Below are positions 35,358 to 43,352 of a stretch of DNA of 60,160 nt, in pieces (the first letter of the stretch is position 1; every line of letters begins with the position of its first letter). The notes beneath the pieces were generated by a model, which did no database searches, had not been told where the DNA came from, and was given only the letters and a program-made list of their open reading frames with translations. Source of the DNA: Acidimicrobiales bacterium (GTDB taxonomy: Bacteria > Actinomycetota > Acidimicrobiia > Acidimicrobiales > JAKAVM01); contig DAIDHF010000009.1 of NCBI GenBank assembly GCA_027452005.1, positions 1 through 60,160 of the forward strand, in the 5' to 3' direction. Both the position numbers and the translations under genes were made by a program.

Positions 35358-36535
35358 GACGTTCCTACAAGTTCCCTCTGCGCCCGACGGCCAGACAGCA
35401 TGTCGCACTTGAGAAGTATCTCGATTCCCACCGCGAGCTCTACAATGCGGCCCTCCAAGAACGCAGAGACGCGTGGAAACTCTGTCAGGTCGGCATTTCC
35501 TACAACGCTCAGTCTGCGCAACTCTCCGAGATCCGAACACTCCGGCCCGACGTCGCCAAGTGGTCTTTCTCCTCCCAACAGGCCACCTTGCGCCGCCTCA
35601 ACAAGGCTTTTGACGCCTTCTTCCGCCGGGTGAGGTATGGCGAGATCCCCGGCTACCCGAGATTCAAAGCCTCCCACCGTTTCAACAGTGTTGAGTGGCC
35701 CAAAGACGGCGACGGCGCCAAGTGGAAGCCGGAGGTTTCCCGTGTCTACCTCCAGGGAGTTGGACATGTAAAGGTAACAACCCACCGCAGTGTTGCCGGG
35801 CGGGTCAAGACGATCTCGGTCAAGCGAGAAGGTCGCAGGTGGTATATGGTGCTCTCCGCTGACCAGGTCCCGGTCCAACCCCTGGCACCGACTGACAAGG
35901 CAGTGGGCATTGATCTGGGAATCGTGAGCTTTCTCACCACTTCCGATCGACAACACGTCGACAACCCCCGATGGGCACGAAGAGCGGCCGACAGACTTGC
36001 CACCTCCCAGCGGGTCCTTGCCCGAAAAAAGCCTGGCTCGGCCAACCGCCGGGCAGCCCGCGAGACCGTTGCCTCCCGTCACCGAAAGGTCGCCAATTGC
36101 CGGAGAGACTTCCACCACAAGACAGCCAGACAACTCGTCGCTGGCCACGACGTGATCTGCGTTGAGGACCTCAGGGTCACCAACATGGTACGCAGAGCCA
36201 AGGCCGTCCCCGATCCCAAATGCCCCGGAGTCTTCCTCCCCAACGGGGCAGCCGCCAAGAGTGGCCTGAACCGATCTATATCCGACGCGGGCTGGGCACA
36301 GTTCGCGAACATCCTCGTCGCCAAAGCGGAAGAAGCTGGACGACAAGTGATCTTCGTGGACCCCCGGCACACGAGTACGATGTGTTCCAACTGCGGGCAC
36401 GTCGGCGCCTCCAACCGCGTCAGCCAAGCGGTGTTCCGATGTCACAAGTGTGGAGAGGAAACCCACGCCGACGTAAATGCCGCACGCAACATCCTCCGGG
36501 CTGGACTGGCCCGTCTGGTCGCTACCGCGGCTTGA
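35354..36535 (+). CDS. tnpB: TnpB RNA-guided nuclease (IS605 OrfB)
   Basis: A 393-residue TnpB. Characterised members are RNA-guided DNA nucleases ancestral to Cas12 that help the element persist. The RuvC residues are all present: Asp in AVGIDLGIVSFL (about residue 189), Glu in ICVEDLRVTNM, and Asp in HADVNAARNIL. The four-Cys zinc finger is MCSNCGHVGAS ... FRCHKCGEE. The helix-turn-helix N-terminus SYKFPLRPTARQ is standard. I use GTG 35354 overlapping the tnpA stop; an in-frame upstream start at 35264 would lie inside tnpA. Intact and likely functional. Confidence 0.93.
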   Translation: MRRSYKFPLRPTARQHVALEKYLDSHRELYNAALQERRDAWKLCQVGISYNAQSAQLSEIRTLRPDVAKWSFSSQQATLRRLNKAFDAFFRRVRYGEIPGYPRFKASHRFNSVEWPKDGDGAKWKPEVSRVYLQGVGHVKVTTHRSVAGRVKTISVKREGRRWYMVLSADQVPVQPLAPTDKAVGIDLGIVSFLTTSDRQHVDNPRWARRAADRLATSQRVLARKKPGSANRRAARETVASRHRKVANCRRDFHHKTARQLVAGHDVICVEDLRVTNMVRRAKAVPDPKCPGVFLPNGAAAKSGLNRSISDAGWAQFANILVAKAEEAGRQVIFVDPRHTSTMCSNCGHVGASNRVSQAVFRCHKCGEETHADVNAARNILRAGLARLVATAA

Positions 36536-36571
36536 AAAGAAGCTGGCGGCTTCAGCCGCCAGAGAAGTCAC
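36440..36571 (+). ncRNA. Candidate guide (omega/reRNA) scaffold at the IS right end
   Basis: In characterised IS200/IS605 elements the guide RNA overlaps the 3' end of tnpB and ends at the right boundary, with the guide taken from flanking DNA. Here the tnpB tail and the perfect 8-bp hairpin at 36543-36562 occupy that position. The left boundary is a guess. The predicted guide would begin near 36572 (TTGCCCCAGAGG...). Confidence 0.5.
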
Positions 36572-36662
36572 TTGCCCCAGAGGTACTCACCGACCCGAGT
36601 GCAAGCCCAATGGCTCGCTTGGTGGCATTTTTGGGCCGGGATCCTTACTGGGGTGAGTCTGG

Positions 36663-37283
36663 TTAGTCGAGCTCGCTCTCTTCATTTGTATCGAAAGGTA
36701 GCGTCAAATCACCGAGTCTTACCAGCGTAGAGGCGATCCAGCGTCCCAAGGGGAAAAACTTTCTATCGAGATTACTCAAGTCCGAGAGAACCTCATCGGT
36801 TAGGTGAAAGGATCCTTCGTAGGTTATCTCAATCGCGGTCCTTGAAAATATCTGGTCCGGCTGGTCACGGCCTTGAGAGAATGACTGCTCTAGCGTGAGC
36901 CCGGTTTTTTCAAGAGTGTCAGTACCGATAGGCGGGGGTACTTCTGAGAGGGTTGAGAAGATTATGTCGGGCTCAACGGGTCCGGTAAGAGACTGAATAC
37001 GCAACGAGATCTCCAATATGGCCTCGGGAATCTCCTCGGGAGTCTCTCCAATTGACCACGACCGGTACGTAGATTGACTCCAGGTCGGCCAGTCCAAGGT
37101 CACGTCGGCCCTGATTCGAGGTGGTGATCCCTCTCCGGGCAGGCTGTAGGAGGTCTCCCACGACAGGTCCCCTAAGAACACGTCTACCTGGAATCTTTCT
37201 TCAATGGCCTGACGCTCTAGGAGGGCCTCTTCAAAGGCCGATCGAATTGCAGCTATCAGGTCGATAATTACGTGGTCGAGCAC
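36663..37283 (-). CDS. Hypothetical protein
   Basis: A 206-residue soluble acidic protein that I do not recognise. It starts with GTG at 37283. The N-terminus is a helix with many acidic residues (AFEEALLERQAIEERF), followed by beta-rich segments (VDVFLGDLSWETSYSL, RIRADVTLDWPTW) that carry several conserved-looking Trp and Tyr. The middle is rich in I, E, P and S. No signal peptide, membrane helix or Cys is seen. It is transcribed toward the IS element and away from the YchF-like gene. The composition and the absence of frame breaks support a real gene. Confidence 0.6.
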   Translation of the reverse strand: MLDHVIIDLIAAIRSAFEEALLERQAIEERFQVDVFLGDLSWETSYSLPGEGSPPRIRADVTLDWPTWSQSTYRSWSIGETPEEIPEAILEISLRIQSLTGPVEPDIIFSTLSEVPPPIGTDTLEKTGLTLEQSFSQGRDQPDQIFSRTAIEITYEGSFHLTDEVLSDLSNLDRKFFPLGRWIASTLVRLGDLTLPFDTNEESELD

Positions 37284-37410
37284 ACCAAAAGGTTAGTATG
37301 AAAAGTCCCGCCAATGAACACCAATTCTCCGAATGGCCCATCCTTGGGAGATGTCTGGGCCAAGAGTTCCAGACTTGGGGGTTGCGAGATAGTTCAGGTA
37401 CCCTCTAGGG

Positions 37411-38502
37411 GTGGCATTAGAGAAGCTTGGTCTAGTTGGACTGCCTAACTCGGGAAAGTCGTCCCTATTCAACGCCCTTACCGGGATGGACGTTACTGTT
37501 GGACCTCACCCGTTTTCAACCACCGAGACCCAGGTGGGCTCGGCGAGCGTACCTGACTCACGCCTGGATCGGCTCTCAGAGATGTCGGCGTCCAAGAAGA
37601 CCGTGTACTCGACGGTAGAGCTAGTCGATATCGCGGCCCTGGTTGCTGGCTCCTCGACCGGGGAAGGCCTTGGAAATCGGTTCTTGGCTCAGATTCGAGA
37701 GGTAGATGCTATATGTTTTGTTCTCCGGGCCTTTGAGAATCCGGAGATTGTAGGGGAAAGCAACCCCTTAGAGGCCCTTGGTGAGCTAGAACTGGAGCTG
37801 GTCGTGGCCGACAGTATCACCCTAGACAGCCAGCTGGACAAGAAGAGACGGGCAGCAAAGTCAGACCGGTCCCTGGGAAAAGAGATCGAGGTATATGAAC
37901 GCGCAGCCAGTTACCTGTCTCAAGGGACCCCTCTATACAAGGTGTCTGATGATAGCCACTTAGACTTGACCGTCCTAAAGGACTTATTCTTGCTAACTAC
38001 CAAGGCCACAATAGCGGTTATCAACATCTCTGACGACCAGATCGGGTCGAGTGATCTAAACGCACAGGTCAGCCAGGTGGGCGAGGCCCTCGGGGCTACC
38101 TCGAGTGTGATCCCGGTCTGCGTACAACTAGAGGCCGAGGTCTCTCAGCTCGCCTCGACCGAGAGAGCTGAGGTTTTAGATGGCCTGGGTCTCGGTGAAG
38201 GTGTCTTGCCCCGGCTGGCCCGTCAAACCCTCGACTGCGTGGGACGCCAGACATTCTTTACCACCGGCGACAAGGAATCTAGGGCCTGGACGTATCGTAA
38301 AGGGGCCCGGGCTCCTGAGTGTGCTGGGGTAATTCACAGTGACCTCCAGCGTGGGTTTATTAGGGCCGAGGTGATTGCCTGGGATGAACTCTTAGAGGTG
38401 GGATCGTGGACCAAGGCTAAGGCGGCAGGAAAGTTGCGAGTCGAGGGTAAAGACTATGAGGTAGCCGACGGTGACGTGATGGAGATTCGCTTTAACGTCT
38501 AG
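37411..38502 (+). CDS. ychF: YchF/OLA1-like GTP-binding protein
   Basis: A 363-residue member of the Obg-related YchF family, ribosome-associated P-loop NTPases that often prefer ATP. G1 is GLPNSGKSS (about residues 10-18). G3 lies in VDIAALVAGSSTGEGLGNRFL. The usual YchF G4 NxxE is here NISD (in AVINISDDQ). The C-terminal TGS domain is clear in SRAWTYRKGARAPECAGVIHSDL. The middle coiled region is shortened relative to the family. GTG start at 37411. It is followed after 29 bases by the DUF192 gene. The specificity is uncertain because of the altered G4 and should be tested. Confidence 0.9.
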   Translation: MALEKLGLVGLPNSGKSSLFNALTGMDVTVGPHPFSTTETQVGSASVPDSRLDRLSEMSASKKTVYSTVELVDIAALVAGSSTGEGLGNRFLAQIREVDAICFVLRAFENPEIVGESNPLEALGELELELVVADSITLDSQLDKKRRAAKSDRSLGKEIEVYERAASYLSQGTPLYKVSDDSHLDLTVLKDLFLLTTKATIAVINISDDQIGSSDLNAQVSQVGEALGATSSVIPVCVQLEAEVSQLASTERAEVLDGLGLGEGVLPRLARQTLDCVGRQTFFTTGDKESRAWTYRKGARAPECAGVIHSDLQRGFIRAEVIAWDELLEVGSWTKAKAAGKLRVEGKDYEVADGDVMEIRFNV

Positions 38503-38531
38503 TATTGGATCTTACAAGTCCTGGAGGATTC

Positions 38532-38891
38532 ATGAGCACCGGTCTGAGCCCAGAAAAACAGAGTGCCTGGTTGGTGTGCGGCGACCAAGTGTTGGCCTCA
38601 TTAGAGATCGCCCGAACCAGGAAAGACCGAGGTATGGGTCTAATTGGCAGGACTTCACTTCACGGTGCGTTCATGATCAGACCTTGCAAGGGTGTCCATA
38701 CCTTCGGGGTAAAATTTCCAATAGATGTTGTGTTTTGCAACAACTCCATGGAAATAATCGACCAGATTTCCATGAAGCCCAATCGGTTTGGGCTCTTGAG
38801 GCTACGGTCGGCCTGTGTGATTGAGAGCCAGGCCGGCTCTGTCGAGAAGTGGGGCATAAGAGTTGGAGACGTCCTTGAAGTCAGGCAGTGA
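38532..38891 (+). CDS. DUF192 family protein
   Basis: A 119-residue protein of the DUF192 (COG1430) family. Typical features are RTRKDRGMGLIGRTSL (the R-G-x-G-L-x-x-R pattern), GVHTFGVKFPIDVVFCN and the ending VIESQAGSVEKWGIRVGDVLEV. Family function is not established. The start is ATG 38532, chosen because GGAGG is 6 bases upstream; an in-frame TTG at 38505 is less likely. No signal peptide is visible, unlike many DUF192 proteins that are exported. It overlaps the first codons of rsmI. Confidence 0.85.
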   Translation: MSTGLSPEKQSAWLVCGDQVLASLEIARTRKDRGMGLIGRTSLHGAFMIRPCKGVHTFGVKFPIDVVFCNNSMEIIDQISMKPNRFGLLRLRSACVIESQAGSVEKWGIRVGDVLEVRQ

Positions 38892-39633
38892 GGCCATTCA
38901 AGGATCGGGAAGGTTGTATATTGTAGCGACCCCCATCGGGAACCTGGGTGACATGTCAGACCGGGCCCGTGAGATCCTGAGTGTTGTCGACGTAATTGCC
39001 TGCGAGGATACAAGACGAACCCGAAAGCTCATATCCGCCTTTCAATTGGGTAGCTCAGACCGAATGGTGTCATTTCATGAGCACAACGAGATTGCTCGAA
39101 CAAACACGCTTATTCAAAGTCTGAGAGAAGGTCTCGATGTTGCCCTGGTCTGTGACGCCGGAACCCCGACCATCTCAGATCCGGGATTCAGGCTAATTGA
39201 TGCTGCACATGATCAGGAAATTGAGGTAACTGCTATTCCAGGTCCCTCGGCGTCAGTTACTGCCCTGGCAATGAGCGGATTTGCGTGCTTTCGGTTCTGC
39301 TTTGAGGGATTTCTTCCAACCAAGAAATCAACCAGGCTACGGCGACTAAAAGAGATAGATCAAGACGAGCGTCCAACGATTGTTTTTGAGTCCCCGTATC
39401 GCATTACGAGGACTATTTCTAGCCTTCATGAAGCTTTAGGATCTACTCGGCGCGTCTTTATTGCTAAGGAGATCTCCAAATTGCACGAGACCACTTGGCG
39501 GGGAACCTTAGGGGAGTTAGATCCCTTTGGTCCTGACAACGCAAAGGGGGAGTTCGTGATTGTTGTTGAAGGAAATCAGGCCACGAAGGCGCACGGGTTC
39601 AACTACGATGAGGCTGAGATAACGTTGCCATAA
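38863..39633 (+). CDS. rsmI: 16S rRNA 2'-O-ribose C1402 methyltransferase
   Basis: RsmI methylates C1402 in the decoding centre of 16S rRNA with SAM. The tetrapyrrole-methylase fold signature is LYIVATPIGNLGDMSDRA, followed by ACEDTRRTRKLI, SFHEHNE, CDAGTPTISDPG and AIPGPSAS. The start is uncertain: TTG 38863 lies inside DUF192 and gives an N-terminal extension, while a TTG at about 38914 fits the family start better. The 3' end overlaps the end of the convergent secreted-repeat gene by 31 bases. Typical length is about 270. Confidence 0.92.
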   Translation: METSLKSGSEAIQGSGRLYIVATPIGNLGDMSDRAREILSVVDVIACEDTRRTRKLISAFQLGSSDRMVSFHEHNEIARTNTLIQSLREGLDVALVCDAGTPTISDPGFRLIDAAHDQEIEVTAIPGPSASVTALAMSGFACFRFCFEGFLPTKKSTRLRRLKEIDQDERPTIVFESPYRITRTISSLHEALGSTRRVFIAKEISKLHETTWRGTLGELDPFGPDNAKGEFVIVVEGNQATKAHGFNYDEAEITLP

Positions 39634-42600
39634 TTGTAGGACTGCAAGTACTGGGCATCTCCATAGGGCTGGAAGATACCCCCGACGAATAAAAGCCAGT
39701 AACCTTTTGAATCGGGTGTTGAAATCAACCCGATAAAGTGTGCGTAGCTTTGGTTCGGGGAGATCTGCGAGTAGTCGGTAGCGTCGCCATGTGTGCCAAC
39801 GTCTCCATCTTGAAATAAGATCCAGTACCCTTTATCGTCAGATGTGGCGGTAAGGGAAACCACCGGTGACGTCTCTTGAAGTGGACGGCACCCTGTACAC
39901 GCGCTGGATCCGAAATATCTTGCATCACCAAAGTTGAACACCTGGCCCGTCGAGGTAACCAGCCAGTATCCCTTGTTGTCGTTGGTTATCTGAGCTCCAA
40001 CCACACCGCCAAACCAAAAGGCCATTGGTGTAGCCGAGCCTAGGAATTTAGCATCCCCAAAGGCAAATACTCCACCATCGGCACCAAATAGGTAGTATCC
40101 CTTCCCGTCACTCGTGGCCTGGATCGCGACAATGTCTGTTACCTTGTCGTAAATAGTAGGTAGGTCGCCCCAGAACTTAGCTGTTCCAAAGTTCTCTACG
40201 GCACCAGTATTTGAGACAACCCAGTAGCCGTCTCCATCTGGACTTCCAGCGATTCCAACGGAACCAAAGTTTTGTGGTATCGAGTTGTTCGGGCCGACAA
40301 AGTTAGTCGGATCTCCTAAATAGGGGGCCGACCCGACTCCAGAAACGCTATCACCATAAGAAAGTAGCCAAAACCCGTCTCCGGAAGTAAGGGGGGTTGG
40401 TTTGACTGCCGTGTAAGTCTCAGGTGCGCTCACTGTCGTCCCCTGGTAACTGGTAACCGAGATGGTCTCGTTTTGAGTTGACAGGCTAAAAGTTGGAGGA
40501 ATTGTTACGGAGATCTCAGAGTCTGAGTAAATAGTGAACGGAAGTAATTTAGAGCTACCTTGAATTGAAACTGACTTGATAGAACTCAAATTCGTTCCAT
40601 TTATTCCGATTCGGTTCTGGACGTTATCGGTTCCAGAGGTCTGGCTTAGAGTAGAGATTGTCGGAGCCCCTTCAAAGCCGCCGTTAGTAGTAGTCAGCAA
40701 AATTCCCCCATTACCGTACCCCGATGCGCCTCCGACGGCCACGCAGTCTTGGTCTGTTGAGCACGACAGGGCATTGATCGAATAGTTCTCAAACAACTCG
40801 GGTTCCCAGCTTGCGCCCCCATCTTGGCTAGTCAAGATCACTTTTCCCCAATTACCAGCCGTTCCAATAGCCCAACAGTGAAGGGTATCAGGACAGCTAA
40901 GTGACGACATATTGAATATACCCAGACCGGGCACCATATCATTGGATACCGTTGTCCAAGTGGATCCTGCGTTAGACGTCTGGAGCGTGACTAAGGCGCT
41001 AAAATACCCAGATCCAACCAAGAGGCAGTTTGTGGACGAAAAGCAAGTCATCGACGTAGACTGAATTCCTAAATCCTGACTCGGGAGGGACTGTACGTAC
41101 CAACTCGCGCCTAGGTCCGAGCTAAACAAGAGTTGATTGCCGCCCGAAATCCAGCAATTTGTGGAAGCTTGAACGCAAAGTAGCGAACCAGCACTATTGT
41201 CGCTTATTTGATCATTCTGGACCGTCCAGTTGCTCCCTCCATCTGTTGTTTCACCGACTACTGATCCAACGACTAGACATGTAGTTGTGCTAACGCACGA
41301 TATTGAATTTGCGTTAGCTATTGACGGAGGGGTTGGTATGTTAGTCCAGGTATCTCCTCCATTCGTGGTAACAATTAGAGTGAATCCAAAGTAATCGCTC
41401 CCAAGCCCTGACCCGACCGCCCAACAATCTTGCGATCCAAAACAGGTAATGTCACTCAGACTTGAGTTTGAGCCAGTTGTTACTGACAAGTTCCAGCTAG
41501 TTCCTCCATCCGTTGAGGTCAAAATGGAGTATCCCACGTAAGTGTCGTTTGCAATGGCGAAACAGTCTTGAGAACTTGGACAAGTCATGCTCGTAAATGC
41601 CATTGAGCTAATATCGGTTGCAGGATCGTTGGAGATAATGTTCCAGATCAACCCGGCGTCTGTGGTGGAAATTACCGACGGTACAGTGCCAGAGTACGAA
41701 CTAGTTGCGTAACAGTCTTGTGGTGAGGTGCACGACACAGAGGAAAGCCCGTCTTGAACTGGACTTGTGGCAGAGGTCCAACTAAGACCTGCATTGGTTG
41801 TTTGGGCAATAGTTGAGGAGGGGGGTTCATATGAACTCACCGGGGACTGTCCAACCACAAAACACTCTTGAATCGATGGACACGACATGCTCATGTAAGC
41901 AGAGCTTGGAAGAGTTGCTGTTATTGCATAAGCCGACAAGTTAGACGAACTAAAGACTTCCGATCCACTTTGACCACCTCCGGCCAAAATAAAACAGGTT
42001 CCCGCAGTTGGACAAGATATTTTCTGGGCGGTACTTGTGGCTGAAAATACCTCTGTCGACCACGGAGAACTTGACATACTAGTAAGATTGGCCGAGGAGG
42101 ACCAATAGACGTTACCAGCCCCAACCGTAGCGCAAAAGGCCTGTCCTACACAGGATATTGAGGTCAAGAATGAAGCAAAGTTGTCCTGAATTACTGACCA
42201 AGTTACTCCTGAGTCAGACGAGTACAAAACGACTCCTCCAATCTGGCCGTATGGGGCGTTTCCTATTGCCCAACAAGCCGACGACGATGTACACGACACG
42301 TCGCGTAGAAAGCTGGAGGCCAAAGTGGCCTGGCCTGACGGGGATGAGGAGGGAGTCGAGGCTACAGGCAGGTCGCCCATTTGCCAGCTGGCTCCATTGT
42401 CACTTGAGTAAAGAGCAGCGCCCTGGAGGGTGTTGGAGTTGAAACCCACGCCCACACAGGTAGTGGGGGTTGGGCAAGTTATTGCATTGATTGTATCGGC
42501 CAGATCTGAGTTGACCACGTGCCAAGATCCACCGGGCCCCTGATTATTGGCCACAACACTTGCTGAGTTACCTACCTGGCTTCCAAGGCCAATGCAAAAG

Positions 42601-42833
42601 CTCTGGGAGTCACAGTTTATAGCGCTGAGACTGAGGGCCTGCTGTCCTTGTTGCCAACCCAGGCTGGCTTGATGGGGCCGCACCTTGGCTACCACGCTAT
42701 GTACCTTTTGGGGTGAAGGGGGTCTAAGAGGAACACCCGGCGAGGCTTCCGCCAGGGATTGGGTGAACATAGAAGACAAGGTCGCGACTACCAAGATCTT
42801 GACAGCTTGCCGAGTGATCACCCTTGTGTTCAC
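39603..42833 (-). CDS. Large secreted beta-propeller/repeat protein
   Basis: A 1076-residue exported protein. The N-terminus has a signal peptide (KILVVATLSSMFTQSLAEA). Residues about 60-720 contain at least ten Ycf48/BNR-like units ending in motifs such as DGGTSWN or NGGDTWT, each preceded by a Cys-pair unit (for example ITCPTPTTCVGVG, MTCPSSQDCFAIA). A TIG/IPT-like Ig segment follows (about 735-820, RIGINGTNLSSIKSVSI). The C-terminal 250 residues carry about five 'GYW(L/V)...FGDA.F.G' repeats. No LPxTG or C-terminal membrane helix is seen, so it is secreted or held non-covalently. Start GTG. Function is unknown; adhesion or wall binding is possible. Confidence 0.85.
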   Translation of the reverse strand: MNTRVITRQAVKILVVATLSSMFTQSLAEASPGVPLRPPSPQKVHSVVAKVRPHQASLGWQQGQQALSLSAINCDSQSFCIGLGSQVGNSASVVANNQGPGGSWHVVNSDLADTINAITCPTPTTCVGVGFNSNTLQGAALYSSDNGASWQMGDLPVASTPSSSPSGQATLASSFLRDVSCTSSSACWAIGNAPYGQIGGVVLYSSDSGVTWSVIQDNFASFLTSISCVGQAFCATVGAGNVYWSSSANLTSMSSSPWSTEVFSATSTAQKISCPTAGTCFILAGGGQSGSEVFSSSNLSAYAITATLPSSAYMSMSCPSIQECFVVGQSPVSSYEPPSSTIAQTTNAGLSWTSATSPVQDGLSSVSCTSPQDCYATSSYSGTVPSVISTTDAGLIWNIISNDPATDISSMAFTSMTCPSSQDCFAIANDTYVGYSILTSTDGGTSWNLSVTTGSNSSLSDITCFGSQDCWAVGSGLGSDYFGFTLIVTTNGGDTWTNIPTPPSIANANSISCVSTTTCLVVGSVVGETTDGGSNWTVQNDQISDNSAGSLLCVQASTNCWISGGNQLLFSSDLGASWYVQSLPSQDLGIQSTSMTCFSSTNCLLVGSGYFSALVTLQTSNAGSTWTTVSNDMVPGLGIFNMSSLSCPDTLHCWAIGTAGNWGKVILTSQDGGASWEPELFENYSINALSCSTDQDCVAVGGASGYGNGGILLTTTNGGFEGAPTISTLSQTSGTDNVQNRIGINGTNLSSIKSVSIQGSSKLLPFTIYSDSEISVTIPPTFSLSTQNETISVTSYQGTTVSAPETYTAVKPTPLTSGDGFWLLSYGDSVSGVGSAPYLGDPTNFVGPNNSIPQNFGSVGIAGSPDGDGYWVVSNTGAVENFGTAKFWGDLPTIYDKVTDIVAIQATSDGKGYYLFGADGGVFAFGDAKFLGSATPMAFWFGGVVGAQITNDNKGYWLVTSTGQVFNFGDARYFGSSACTGCRPLQETSPVVSLTATSDDKGYWILFQDGDVGTHGDATDYSQISPNQSYAHFIGLISTPDSKGYWLLFVGGIFQPYGDAQYLQSYNYGNVISASS

Positions 42834-42939
42834 CCCAGCCTCAATGCGACATCTCTTGATCCATTAGCCATTTGGGTCCTCCAGTTCCGGTTACCGATAT
42901 GGTACCCGAAAACTGGGAGTCCGGCTTTGGTGGCTATTT

Positions 42940-43314
42940 TTAGCCGATATTTTGTGACGAACTCGGTGGAGGTCCTCCGGCTGAAGCACCTGCCGGCATC
43001 CCGACGGTCTGATTGTGGGCAGGAGCTGGCTGGCTCCCTGGACCCTGACCGGAGGTTACCGGAAGAGTTGAGACCAGCCCGCGTCGACAAGTAAAGCAAA
43101 CCAGGCGACCTTTGAAGTCAACTAGCCCCTCAGAACTTGCACAGATAACGCAGTTATTTTCGACCTTAGTCACGGTGATGCCAGCCCCGTCTGCCGACAG
43201 GGCTATATCTAGATCGTCACCGGGAACGATCCCGAATACTCGTCTGATCTCAACTGGGATTACAATTCTTCCCAGATGATCTATTTTTCGGACTACACCC
43301 CTCACCGGGCTCAT
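42940..43314 (-). CDS. AbrB/SpoVT-type regulator with Cys-pair domain
   Basis: A 124-residue regulator. The N-terminal swapped-hairpin DNA-binding domain (GVVRKIDHLGRIVIPVEIRR, residues about 6-25) closely resembles AbrB. A Cys tetrad, CVICASSEG ... LVCFTCRRG (about residues 55-80), forms a probable zinc ribbon; the first part is like the AbrB C-domain. The final 40 residues are low complexity (P, S, G). ATG start with a strong AGGAGGT just upstream. It is divergent from metG with 38 bases between the starts, so autoregulation or control of metG is possible. Confidence 0.87.
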   Translation of the reverse strand: MSPVRGVVRKIDHLGRIVIPVEIRRVFGIVPGDDLDIALSADGAGITVTKVENNCVICASSEGLVDFKGRLVCFTCRRGLVSTLPVTSGQGPGSQPAPAHNQTVGMPAGASAGGPPPSSSQNIG

Positions 43315-43352
43315 TTAGCTACCTCCTGCAACCGTCGCTAACCTTAGTTACC

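Larger units (their letters stand above)
34847..36571 (+). mobile_element. IS200/IS605-family insertion sequence (tnpA + tnpB)
   Basis: About 1.7 kb and higher in GC than its flanks. The left end has a nested hairpin: CCCCGA (34849-34854)/TCGGGG (34885-34890) outside and CTGACGG (34860-34866)/CCGTCAG (34873-34879) inside. The right end has CTGGCGGC TTCA GCCGCCAG (36543-36562). Subterminal hairpins instead of terminal inverted repeats, plus tnpA and tnpB in the same direction, are typical of this family. The exact cleavage points are estimated. As expected for single-strand transposition, I see no target duplication. Confidence 0.85.

Noticed and set aside
34841..36571. 576-codon open frame antisense to the IS element
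   Set aside because: High GC in tnpA/tnpB creates long antisense frames; no domain is seen and the sense genes are clear.
36572..36662. In-frame remnant after the IS as the lost slipin C-terminus
   Set aside because: The 32-residue frame after the right end does not match slipin sequence and is too short to test.
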